The notes beneath the pieces are model-generated. The model was not told where the DNA came from. It worked only from the letters and a program-made list of their open reading frames with translations, and did no database searches. From the NCBI GenBank assembly GCA_036924855.1, contig JBAGRP010000001.1:2294001-2358000 (forward strand): a stretch of 64,000 bases of DNA, given 5' to 3'. Source of the DNA: Nitrobacteraceae bacterium AZCC 2146. Lineage in GTDB: Bacteria; Pseudomonadota; Alphaproteobacteria; Rhizobiales; Xanthobacteraceae. Position numbers and translations under genes: made by a program. This document shows, piece after piece, positions 29,843-37,546 of the stretch (its first letter is position 1; every line of letters begins with the position of its first letter).

Positions 29843-30736
29843 TTATTGCGCCGAGGTGCCGTGGGTGACCAGGTGCCCGAGGCCCGCGATGGTGCGGTCG
29901 AGCACAAAGCCGATGATGCCGACATAGAACAGCGCCAGGATGATTTCGCTGATGTGCGAGGAATTCCAGGCATCCCAGATGAAGAAGCCGATGCCGACGC
30001 CGCCGATCAGCATTTCAGCGGCGATGATGGCCAGCCAGGACAGGCCGATACCGATGCGCAAGCCGGTGAAGATGTAGGGCGCGGCCGAGGGGATCATCAC
30101 CTTCCAGAAGAATTCCAGCGGATTGAGCTGTACCACCGCGGCAACGTTGCGATAATCCTGCGGGATGTTGCGGATGCCCACCGCGGTGTTGATGATGATC
30201 GGCCAGATCGAGGTGATGAAGATCACGAAGATCGCCGAGGGCTGACCGTCGCGGAAAGCGGCGAGCGCCAGCGGCAGCCAGGCCAGCGGCGGGATCGTGC
30301 GCAGCACCTGGAAGATCGGATCGAGCCCGCGCATCGCCCAGACGGATTGTCCGATCAGCGTACCCAGCGCGACGCCCGCCACCGCGGCCAGCGAGTAGCC
30401 GAACGCGACGCGCTGCAGGCTGGCGGAGAGATGCCAGAACAGGCCCTTGTCGATGCCGCCATGATCGAAGAACGGATCGAAAATCAGTTCCTTGGTGTCC
30501 TTGTAGACCTTGGACGGCGGCGGCAGGGTCGAACCAGCACGCCGGCACACCAGCTCCCAGAAGATCATCAGCAGTGCAAACACGATCAGCGGCGGAATCA
30601 CGCGGACCGCGACCTCCTTGGCCGCCTTGGTGTATTTGTCGAGGCTCGGGGGCCGCTTCGGAGCGAGCGCGATGACGGGCGCCGGCGAATTTGCCAGCGC
30701 CGTTGCGGGCTCGGTCTTGATGGCTTGCACATTCAT
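29843..30736 (-). CDS. nrtB: Nitrate ABC transporter permease
   Basis: This 297-aa inner-membrane permease has a hydrophilic N-terminal stretch of about 50 residues, then six hydrophobic segments. The cytoplasmic loop is YRNVAAVVQLNPLEFFWKVM, leading into the IPSAAPYIFTGLRIGIGLSW stretch typical of the NrtB/TauC family. The ATG at 30736, with GGAG upstream, is preferred to an in-frame start at 30781. It lies between nrtA and the ATPase gene. Confidence 0.9.
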   Translation of the reverse strand: MNVQAIKTEPATALANSPAPVIALAPKRPPSLDKYTKAAKEVAVRVIPPLIVFALLMIFWELVCRRAGSTLPPPSKVYKDTKELIFDPFFDHGGIDKGLFWHLSASLQRVAFGYSLAAVAGVALGTLIGQSVWAMRGLDPIFQVLRTIPPLAWLPLALAAFRDGQPSAIFVIFITSIWPIIINTAVGIRNIPQDYRNVAAVVQLNPLEFFWKVMIPSAAPYIFTGLRIGIGLSWLAIIAAEMLIGGVGIGFFIWDAWNSSHISEIILALFYVGIIGFVLDRTIAGLGHLVTHGTSAQ

Positions 30737-30782
30737 TGCATTGTTCTCCGTGATCGAAGCATGGCCCCCGCGCATCAACATC

Positions 30783-32096
30783 TCAGGCGTCGACGCGCTT
30801 GATGGCGAGCGACTTCAGGTAGGCGGCGGGATTTTCCGGATCGAACACCTTGCCGTCGAAGAAGGTCTCCTTGCCGCGCGACGTCGAGGCCGGAATGTCG
30901 GCCGCGGCAACGCCGAACGCCTTGGCGGCATCGCGCCAGATGTCCTCGCGATTGACCTTGTCGATCAGAGCCTTGGAATCGAAGCCGGCATCGTATTTGC
31001 CCCAGCGGATGTCCTCGGTCATGAACCAAAGATCGTGGCTCTTGAACGGATAGGAGGCGTGGTCCTGCCAGTACTTCATGACGTGCGGGCTGTTCTCGAC
31101 CACCTTGCCAGTGCCGTAGTCGAACTTGCCGCGGGCGCGATCAAGGATGTCCTCGACCGGGCAGTTGATCCACTGCCGCTTGCCCATGATGGTCGCGAGT
31201 TCTTCCTTGTTCTCCATCTTGTCGGCCCACTGCTGCGCCTCCATCACCGCCATGGTGATGGCCTTCGCCGCCATCGGGTTCTTGTCGACCCAGGCCGCGC
31301 GCATGCCGAGCGACTTCTCCGGATGCTTGTTCCAGATCTCGCCGGTGTTCACCGCGGTGTAGCCGATCTGCTGATGGACGAGCTGGCTGTTCCAGGGCTC
31401 GCCGACGCAGAAACAGTCCATGGTGCCAACCTTCATGTTGGCGACCATCTGCGGCGGCGGCACCACGATGGTTTCGATGTCCTTGTCGGGATCGATGCCG
31501 CCGGCAGCGAGCCAGTAGCGGATCCACAGGTCGTGGGTGCCGCCCGGGAAGGTCATCGCGGCCTTGACCGACTTGCCGTCGGCCTTCTTCTTGTCGAGCG
31601 CCACCTTGAACGGCTTGGCGTCGAGGCCGACCTTGAGATCGGCATATTCCTTGGAGACCGAGATGCACTGCGCATCGAGGTTAAGCCGCGCCAGGATGTA
31701 CATCGGCGTCGGCACGTTGTTCTGGGTCACCTTGCCGGCGGAGATCAGGTAGGGCATCGGCGTCAGGATATGCGCGCCATCGATGCCGTTGCCTTCGGAA
31801 CCGAGCACGAGGTTGTCGCGCGTGGTGCCCCACGACGCCTGCTTCAGCACTTCGACATCCGGCATGCCGTGCTTGGCAAAGAAGCCCTTGTCCTTGGCGA
31901 CGAACAGCGGACCGGCATCGCTGAGCGCGATGAAGCCGAGTTTTGCGCCCTTCACTTCGGGGCCAGCGCCCTGCGCGAACGCGCCGGCGGGAAAATTCAG
32001 CTTGGCGGCGGCGAGCAGCGCCGCGGTCCCGGCGCCGGCCTTCAGAAGCTGGCGGCGGCTCAATTTGCGGGGCATGGGGGTCTCTGACTTCGTCAT
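30783..32096 (-). CDS. nrtA: Nitrate-binding protein (NrtA-like)
   Basis: This 437-aa periplasmic protein has a twin-arginine leader (LSRRQLLKAGAGTAALLAA, cleavage after FPAGAFAQ). The mature part has CmpA/NrtA family features: KLGFIALSDAGPLFVAKDKGFF, GSEGNGIDGAHILTPMPYL, and CVGEPWNSQLVHQQIGYTAV. These proteins bind nitrate or bicarbonate; nitrate is preferred because the downstream genes encode nitrate reductase. It is the first gene of the seven-gene operon and has an upstream leader of roughly 170 bp after a possible sigma-54 promoter. Confidence 0.9.
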   Translation of the reverse strand: MTKSETPMPRKLSRRQLLKAGAGTAALLAAAKLNFPAGAFAQGAGPEVKGAKLGFIALSDAGPLFVAKDKGFFAKHGMPDVEVLKQASWGTTRDNLVLGSEGNGIDGAHILTPMPYLISAGKVTQNNVPTPMYILARLNLDAQCISVSKEYADLKVGLDAKPFKVALDKKKADGKSVKAAMTFPGGTHDLWIRYWLAAGGIDPDKDIETIVVPPPQMVANMKVGTMDCFCVGEPWNSQLVHQQIGYTAVNTGEIWNKHPEKSLGMRAAWVDKNPMAAKAITMAVMEAQQWADKMENKEELATIMGKRQWINCPVEDILDRARGKFDYGTGKVVENSPHVMKYWQDHASYPFKSHDLWFMTEDIRWGKYDAGFDSKALIDKVNREDIWRDAAKAFGVAAADIPASTSRGKETFFDGKVFDPENPAAYLKSLAIKRVDA

Positions 32097-32242
32097 CTCT
32101 GCTGTCGTCCTTTCGTGCCTCGTGCGGCCGGCATCGCCACCCCCGCCTCACGTCGCAGCGCGCTTCAGAACCCGAAGGCGAACGGACATAGCGGCGCGTC
32201 TGGGGAAGCCCCATGATGGCAGTGCTGGCTGGTGATTGATTG

Positions 32243-32262
32243 TGACGGCTTCAATGGCGTCA
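32243..32262 (-). promoter_or_regulatory. Leader hairpin with six-base loop, possible NasT (ANTAR) target
   Basis: Read on the minus strand, TGACGCC and GCCGTCA pair with one C-C mismatch and enclose the hexaloop ATTGAA, which has the A1 and G4 expected of ANTAR-protein RNA targets. It falls at about the predicted 5' end of the nrtA transcript. A second matching hairpin and a U-tract terminator were not found, so this is tentative. Confidence 0.25.
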
Positions 32263-32272
32263 GTAAGAACTA

Positions 32273-32288
32273 TTCAAAGTTCGTGCCA
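32273..32288 (-). promoter_or_regulatory. Possible sigma-54 promoter of the nitrate operon
   Basis: The minus strand reads TGGCAC-GAACT-TTGAA. The -24 box is perfect and the spacing is right, but the -12 box has A for the usual C. It lies 177 bp upstream of nrtA. Nitrogen-regulated (NtrC/RpoN) control of nitrate assimilation is well known in related bacteria. Confidence 0.35.
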
Positions 32289-32517
32289 AATCGCTCTGGC
32301 GCGATAATCTGAATATTTACAGATAGTTAAGACTTAGCCCGGCACGGCGCGCTAGCTGGCGGCCGCATTCAAAACTTGCGCGGCGCTTATTTATTGTGCG
32401 ACGCACTCGAAATGAGCAGACGCGGTGACGGTGCTATTTTACTTTCCACGACTGGCCAAACCAGCGGGGAATCGGTGCTACGAACGGGTTCAGAAGACAG
32501 CCGAGCGGACGCGATGC

Positions 32518-33048
32518 ATGCCCAAAATCCTGGTGAATACCGAGTTGGTTTCAGCCGCGCTGAAGGCGGTAGCGACCACGCTCAAGGCGGGGGTCGTGGT
32601 CTCCGCCGCGGCAATCCTGTCGCAGGCCAAAGGCGACCTGGAAGCCAATGCGGCGGCGGCGGTGACCCATCTGGACGAATTCAGCCAGAAGCTCCACGCC
32701 GTCCGCAACGGCATGCTTCAACAAAATGCCGTCGCGTCGGCCATCATCTCAAATGCCCACACGGCTGAGATCGATGTTGATGCCCTCCACGAGAAGATCG
32801 GCACCGTCGACGATCAGATCGAAAGCACCAAGGAGGCACTGTTTGAGATCGTCGGCAGCGCCGAGCGCGACGGTCTCGATGTCTTTGCCGAGCGTGTCGG
32901 TGCCCTCGGCCGTGCCCTGCAGGACGTGATGGCGCTCGCCGCGGGCGACCGGCTCGCCGCCGCGCCGCCTTTTATGTTCGACCAGTTCTTTCTGGAGACG
33001 ATGCACGATCTCTCACAACGAGACTGGAGCGCTCCGGACGAGGCGTAA
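32518..33048 (+). CDS. Hypothetical helical protein
   Basis: This 176-aa protein is not recognised as any family. It starts MPKILVNTELVSAALKAV and is rich in Ala, Glu and Asp with heptad-like spacing of hydrophobics (about residues 10-130), suggesting a mostly alpha-helical, perhaps coiled-coil, soluble protein. There is no signal peptide or cysteine. The ATG at 32518 follows GAGCGGA; a longer frame from 32425 exists. It is divergent from nrtA, and its last 36 bp overlap the 3' end of the dioxygenase gene on the other strand. No function can be assigned. Confidence 0.6.
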   Translation: MPKILVNTELVSAALKAVATTLKAGVVVSAAAILSQAKGDLEANAAAAVTHLDEFSQKLHAVRNGMLQQNAVASAIISNAHTAEIDVDALHEKIGTVDDQIESTKEALFEIVGSAERDGLDVFAERVGALGRALQDVMALAAGDRLAAAPPFMFDQFFLETMHDLSQRDWSAPDEA

Positions 33049-33987
33049 GGACGTCCTGTCAAAAGCCCGCGCCCCTCCCGCCTCTTCCTTCTCCGGCATC
33101 ATCGGCTGCGGCACGATCCCCGTTCCCGGCTTCATGCGGAAATTATAGGTCATCAGATGCCACGGGCCGCTCGCCGGCTGGCCATCCGGCATCGTCGCAT
33201 CCTTGCGGTGCTCGATAGTTGAAATCAGATCGTCCTTGACCCCGAACACGACGTCGGAATCCAGATACTTGTCGCCCTCGATGAAGACGTGGGTGATCAG
33301 CGGCTCGTGGCCGGGGGCATCGACCAGAAAGTGGATGTGAGCCGGCCGCATCGCATGGCGGTTGGTCTGCACGATCATCTCGCCGACAGGGCCGTCGGTG
33401 GGGATCGGATAGCTGCACGGCAGAATGGTGCGGAAGAACAGCCGGCCGTCGGCATCGGTGACGAAGCGTGCCCGCGACGACGGCCCCTCTGTCGCATACG
33501 AAGCCTTCTGCGAATCGTAGAAGCCGTCATCGTCGGCATGCCAGACATCGACCGGTACGCCGGCCAGCGGCTTGCCTTCCAGATTGGTCACCCGGCTCTG
33601 CACGAACATCCGGTCGCCTTCGAGGCCCGGCGAAATATCGGCGCCATGCGGCATCGGTCTGTGCTCGCCAACATAGAACGGGCCGAGCACCGTGGTCTCC
33701 GTCGCGCCGTCGCGTTCGCGGTGGTTGACGGCATCGACCAGCATCGAGACGCCCAGCACGTCCGACAGCAGGATGAACTCCTGCCGGATCGCCGTGCATT
33801 TCTGCCCGGTACGGGTCAGGAAATCGATGGCGTATTCCCACTCGCCAAAAGTCAGGTCGGTCTTGCGGACGTATTCGTGCAGCGATTTCACCAATTCCTG
33901 CAGCAGGAATTTGGCCCGAGGATCCGGCGTGTTGTCAAAACTCTCGATCACGGCGGCGGTCAGTTCGGTGTCGTTGAATTGGGTCAT
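33013..33987 (-). CDS. Intradiol ring-cleavage dioxygenase
   Basis: This 324-aa non-haem Fe(III) dioxygenase has the N-terminal helical dimerisation domain of catechol and hydroxyquinol 1,2-dioxygenases. All four iron ligands are visible: Tyr157 (DGFYDSQ), Tyr193 (CSYPIP), His217 and His219 (RPAHIHF). LGPFYVG opens the catalytic domain. It would cleave catechol, hydroxyquinol or a derivative to a muconate. No muconate pathway genes are adjacent, though a carboxymuconolactone decarboxylase-like gene lies at 46055. The ATG at 33987 is chosen from family alignment. Confidence 0.9.
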   Translation of the reverse strand: MTQFNDTELTAAVIESFDNTPDPRAKFLLQELVKSLHEYVRKTDLTFGEWEYAIDFLTRTGQKCTAIRQEFILLSDVLGVSMLVDAVNHRERDGATETTVLGPFYVGEHRPMPHGADISPGLEGDRMFVQSRVTNLEGKPLAGVPVDVWHADDDGFYDSQKASYATEGPSSRARFVTDADGRLFFRTILPCSYPIPTDGPVGEMIVQTNRHAMRPAHIHFLVDAPGHEPLITHVFIEGDKYLDSDVVFGVKDDLISTIEHRKDATMPDGQPASGPWHLMTYNFRMKPGTGIVPQPMMPEKEEAGGARAFDRTSLRLVRSAPVSL

Positions 33988-34139
33988 GAATCGGTCCCGC
34001 AAGGTGCTACGCAATTTCAGCGTCGACGATACATCAATCGATCGGGCGGAGTAAGATCGTGGCGTCGCAAATCCAGCTCGACAGGGGCCGACTTCCCTCC
34101 CTAAAACGTCCTGTGCCAACACATCGGAGTGATGCTGCA

Positions 34140-35393
34140 ATGCCGTCCCAAGACCTCAGCCCCTCCTCCGCCGCGCCCGAAGCTGCCGGCATGTCGAGCG
34201 CCGCTCTGGGCCGCGTCGAGGATCATCTGAAGCGACGCTACGTCGAGGCCGGCCGCTTCCCGGGCACGCAGCTTCTGGTCTATCGCCGCGGCCAGATCGT
34301 GCATAGCGCCGTGCAGGGCCTTGCCGATGTCGAACGCAAGGTCGCGGTGACGAACGACACCATCTTCCGCATCTATTCCATGACCAAGCCGATCACCACG
34401 GTGGCCTTCATGATGCTGGTGGAGGAAGGCCGCGTTGCGCTCGACGAGCCCGTGCACAAGTACATCCCGGAATGGACGGGCCTCGGCGTGTTCCAGGCCG
34501 GCGTGGCGCCGCCGTTCCTGACCCGACCGCCGGCGCGGCCGATGCTGATCATCGACCTGCTGCGCCACACCTCCGGGCTGACCTACGGATTCCAGCAGCG
34601 CACCAATGTGGATGCCGCCTATCGGGCCATGAAAATCGGCGAGGTCGAAAAGGCCGGCACGCTGGCCTCGATGATCGCCGATCTCGCGAAAATCCCGCTG
34701 GAGTTTTCGCCCGGCGAGGCCTGGAATTATTCCGTGTCCACCGATGTGGTCGGCTATCTCGTGGAGAAGATCAGCGGCATGCCGTTCGAGCAATTCCTGA
34801 AAGACCGCATCTTCGATCCACTGGGAATGGTCGACACCGGCTTCTTCGTCCCCGCCGAGAAGGCGCACCGCCTCGCCGCCTGCTATGCCGCCGACGGCAA
34901 GGGCGGCATGACACTGCAGGACGATCCCGCCACCAGTTCGTTCCTGACACCGCCTTCGATGATCTCCGGCGGCGGCGGCCTGTGTTCGACCGCGGCGGAC
35001 TATCTCACCTTCTGCCGCGCGCTGCTGAATTCAGGCGAACTCGGCGGCATCCGCCTGCTTGGCCCGAAGACGCTGGCGCTGATGACCAGCAACCACCTGC
35101 CCGGCGGCCGCGACCTCACGGAAATGTCGAAGTCGATGTTCAGCGAAGCCAGCTATGCCGGGATCGGGTACGGGCTCGGTTTCTCGGTGACGATGGCCCC
35201 GGCGAAGGCCATGATTCCCGGCAGCGCCGGCGAATATGCCTGGGGCGGCGCGGCCAGCACCGCGTTCTGGATCGACCCGGCGGAAGACCTGATCGCGATC
35301 TTCATGACCCAGTTGCTGCCGTCCAGCGCCTATCCGGTGCGCCGCGAACTGCGCACCATGATCTATTCGGCAATCACCGACAGCAATCTATAG
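34140..35393 (+). CDS. Serine hydrolase of the class C beta-lactamase fold
   Basis: This 417-aa hydrolase has the nucleophile motif SMTK (Ser80, Lys83) and the second motif in GEAWNYSVSTDVVG (Tyr197). Such proteins act as esterases, peptidases or penicillin-recognising enzymes rather than true beta-lactamases in most cases. No signal peptide is seen, so it is probably cytoplasmic. The ATG at 34140 follows GGAG. It is convergent with the small gene at 35399, with only 5 bp between stops. The substrate is unknown. Confidence 0.87.
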   Translation: MPSQDLSPSSAAPEAAGMSSAALGRVEDHLKRRYVEAGRFPGTQLLVYRRGQIVHSAVQGLADVERKVAVTNDTIFRIYSMTKPITTVAFMMLVEEGRVALDEPVHKYIPEWTGLGVFQAGVAPPFLTRPPARPMLIIDLLRHTSGLTYGFQQRTNVDAAYRAMKIGEVEKAGTLASMIADLAKIPLEFSPGEAWNYSVSTDVVGYLVEKISGMPFEQFLKDRIFDPLGMVDTGFFVPAEKAHRLAACYAADGKGGMTLQDDPATSSFLTPPSMISGGGGLCSTAADYLTFCRALLNSGELGGIRLLGPKTLALMTSNHLPGGRDLTEMSKSMFSEASYAGIGYGLGFSVTMAPAKAMIPGSAGEYAWGGAASTAFWIDPAEDLIAIFMTQLLPSSAYPVRRELRTMIYSAITDSNL

Positions 35394-35398
35394 TGCTC

Positions 35399-35698
35399 TC
35401 ACGAGCCACGATCCGAGGCCTTCGAAACGTCGGCACTATCGTCCGGCTTCGGCATCATGGCATCGCAGAGCGCTTTCAGTTCGGCGTCGCCGATGTGATG
35501 CAGCCGCATCCGCAGCTGCAGTATCGCCATCGCGACCAATTGCGCGGTGTCGCGTTCGCCGACATCAGCGAGCACCATCTGGCATTCCTCGAGCCGGGAC
35601 ATCACCGATCGCAAACGCTCGTTGATATCAGACACCGGTTTGCGTCCCGTGCCCGAGCTTGCGAGGTAGAGTCGAGGCGATCCATTCGCGCGTTTCAT
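35399..35698 (-). CDS. Small hypothetical protein downstream of cysteine hydrolase
   Basis: This 99-aa protein is not recognised. It begins MKRANGSPRLYLASS and has a helical central part (SDINERLRSVMSRLEECQMV ... QLVAMAILQLRMRLHHIG) and a charged tail. The start lies within the last 71 bp of the cysteine hydrolase gene, with GGAG before the ATG; two in-frame ATGs at 35704 and 35710 are alternatives. The overlap implies translational coupling as the third gene of the GNAT-hydrolase operon. It may be an accessory or regulatory subunit, but that is only inference. Confidence 0.65.
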   Translation of the reverse strand: MKRANGSPRLYLASSGTGRKPVSDINERLRSVMSRLEECQMVLADVGERDTAQLVAMAILQLRMRLHHIGDAELKALCDAMMPKPDDSADVSKASDRGS

Positions 35699-36233
35699 AG
35701 ACATCTCCATACAGAGCTGAAATTCTTGCAACGGCGCGATGAATGTCGTCCGCGGAGACGTCATCAAGCCGGTGGCTGGCCGACGCATCATGAAGAAAGA
35801 CGGCCTTGTGATTGCGGTGGTGCGCCTCGACCAGGGTCGACAGGCATGCGGATTCACCGGCAAAGCCGGCGAGCACAAACCCGCCGCGGCTCTGGTTCAT
35901 CAGCGCGGTGAAGGAGTCGCAGGCATAACAGGATGGACTGCTGCGCTCGAAGATCATCTCGTTGCGCTGCGGCTCAAACCCTTCGATCCAGCGCGCGAAC
36001 GGCGTCGCCCGGTTGAAATAAGCCGAATTGTCGAGGAAGCGCATGAATGCGATCGGCAGGCCGACGCTGCGGCAGTGATCGAGCAGGCTCCGGCAGTTCT
36101 CCAGCGCGGCATCGATATCGGGAATCGCTAGCATCCGCGGCGCTGCCAGATATTCCTGCTGCATGTCGACGAACACGACGATGGGGACGCTGGACGAGTT
36201 CGCAAGCGTCCGCAGGCTGACGACCGACGTCAC
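35628..36233 (-). CDS. Isochorismatase-family cysteine hydrolase
   Basis: This 201-aa protein has the isochorismatase/nicotinamidase fold. The catalytic Asp is in VFVDMQQEY and the nucleophile Cys in GFAGESACLSTLVEA. At the position where the family usually has a catalytic Lys the sequence reads IFERSS, so Lys appears replaced by Arg. It starts at GTG 36233, overlapping the GNAT stop by 4 bp (GTGA). Family members hydrolyse nicotinamide, ureidoacrylate, N-carbamoyl compounds or isochorismate; the substrate here is unknown and activity may be altered. Confidence 0.82.
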   Translation of the reverse strand: MTSVVSLRTLANSSSVPIVVFVDMQQEYLAAPRMLAIPDIDAALENCRSLLDHCRSVGLPIAFMRFLDNSAYFNRATPFARWIEGFEPQRNEMIFERSSPSCYACDSFTALMNQSRGGFVLAGFAGESACLSTLVEAHHRNHKAVFLHDASASHRLDDVSADDIHRAVARISALYGDVYETREWIASTLPRKLGHGTQTGV

Positions 36234-37483
36234 GCGGCGCCTCTTTCGATTGACGGCCGCGTCACCGCACGCGCGCGTGATTGATCGAGAACGCCTGCCC
36301 GGTGCCACTGGCCTTCGGGCCGGATGATCAGATAGGGATCGATACCGATGGTGATGGCATTGGGCCGCCGCTCGGTAGTCAACTGCATTTCGACATAGTC
36401 GAAATCCGAGAACACCAGTTCCTGCCCGCCCTCGAAGGTGGTGAAGCCGAACTGCGACCAGAATTTTACCAGGCGCTTCTGGGCATGGCCGTAGAGCCGC
36501 TGATATCCCTTGGCACGGCACAGCTCGATCGCAGCCTCCACCACTTGCAGCGTGATCCGCTGCTTGCGGAATTCCTTGCGTACGGCGAGACGCTCGATCT
36601 TGGCGAAATCGGCGAAGTAGCGGATTCGCAGACAGGCGACGGGCTCGTTGCCGATATAGCCGAGCAGATGCGTCGAACTGAAATCGTTGCCGTCGAACTC
36701 CTCGAGATAGGGGCACTCCTGCTCGCCGATATAGACGGCGCTGCGGATGGCAATCACCCGCATCAGGTCTTCGATCGAACGCGCCACCGTGACCGCAACC
36801 GCCCGCTCCGGGCTGCGACCGTGATAACGATCATAGAGCGGCACATCGGGCTCATGGACGCCGGAGCGCGGCAGACTGTGCAGTCCGGGATTGGTGAGAT
36901 TTTCGAAGACGGCGCCAGGACGAAATCCCATGGTCTCCAGCAGCCGCTTGCCATCCTGCGTGACAGCGCGCGCGTAGAGGTCGGCATCCTCATAGAGCGG
37001 CGTGAACATCTTCTCGAAGGCCAGCGGAATGCCGGCGACGAGATTATTGCGAGCCCACATCGCCCATAGATAGATACCAGCGGGCTTCTCGTTCTGAGCA
37101 CACAGCAACGCGTTATCAGGATCGCTGGCGTCGAACGTGCCTGCGACCAGCTGCCGCAAGCCCTGCTCGTTGAGCATCAGAAATCCGACGAAGCCCTGCG
37201 GAGCCGCTGCGCCGCTGGTATAGTCCGCACGCTTGGCAATGCCCCAGATCGAATCCGGATTGTGCGCCATCACGCGCAACACGGCTTGCTGTGAAGCGAG
37301 CCCCGGCAGGTCGATCTCCGCCGACTTCATCAACCGGTCGAGATCGCCCGCGGCTAGCGTGAACACCACCACGTTACCGGCGAAGGCCTCGAGGTTGTCT
37401 GCCGGAAGCGGATGCTTGGCGGGATGGACTGCCGGCGGATAGGTCGGCGTGGCGCTCGTGATCGTCGGATAGTGCGCTGTCAT
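36230..37483 (-). CDS. GNAT-family N-acetyltransferase with N-terminal extra domain
   Basis: This 417-aa protein has a C-terminal GNAT domain (about residues 225-380) with acyl-CoA-binding features (CLRIRYFADFAKIERLAVRK and KQRITLQVVEAAIELCRAKG). The N-terminal 200 residues look like a second, diverged GNAT-like unit (GFVGFLMLNEQ ... MFTPLYEDADLYARAV). The ATG at 37483 is preferred to a long low-quality extension. It is the first gene of an operon with the cysteine hydrolase and small protein, divergent from a LysR gene 63 bp away. The acceptor substrate is unknown. Confidence 0.82.
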   Translation of the reverse strand: MTAHYPTITSATPTYPPAVHPAKHPLPADNLEAFAGNVVVFTLAAGDLDRLMKSAEIDLPGLASQQAVLRVMAHNPDSIWGIAKRADYTSGAAAPQGFVGFLMLNEQGLRQLVAGTFDASDPDNALLCAQNEKPAGIYLWAMWARNNLVAGIPLAFEKMFTPLYEDADLYARAVTQDGKRLLETMGFRPGAVFENLTNPGLHSLPRSGVHEPDVPLYDRYHGRSPERAVAVTVARSIEDLMRVIAIRSAVYIGEQECPYLEEFDGNDFSSTHLLGYIGNEPVACLRIRYFADFAKIERLAVRKEFRKQRITLQVVEAAIELCRAKGYQRLYGHAQKRLVKFWSQFGFTTFEGGQELVFSDFDYVEMQLTTERRPNAITIGIDPYLIIRPEGQWHRAGVLDQSRARAVTRPSIERGAA

Positions 37484-37509
37484 GGCAAGCCCAAGTTGTG
37501 GAGCCGTCG

Positions 37510-37527
37510 ATATTCTGGCAAGAATAT
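37510..37527. promoter_or_regulatory. LysR-type operator candidate
   Basis: ATATTC-TGGCAA-GAATAT is a perfect 6-bp inverted repeat with a 6-bp spacer in the 63-bp gap between the divergent GNAT operon and LysR gene. Dyads of this kind are typical LysR recognition sites, and LysR genes are usually divergent from their target. Confidence 0.5.
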
Positions 37528-37546
37528 TTGGCAGGAGGACCAGCGT

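Larger units (their letters stand above)
32097..32517. other. 421-bp gene-free regulatory region upstream of the nitrate operon
   Basis: This lies between the divergent nrtA and the hypothetical gene at 32518. The stretch 32260-32400 is AT-rich. It contains a sigma-54-like site (32273-32288) and an imperfect hairpin (32243-32262), both oriented to nrtA. No small gene was recognised. Confidence 0.55.

Noticed and set aside
30783..32096. Bicarbonate (CmpA) or sulfonate (SsuA) binding protein
   Set aside because: The family overlaps with NrtA, but the operon encodes nitrate reductase and globins, so nitrate is the simplest reading.
34140..35393. Antibiotic-resistance beta-lactamase
   Set aside because: It lacks a signal peptide and matches the broad esterase/serine hydrolase group; no resistance claim is supported.
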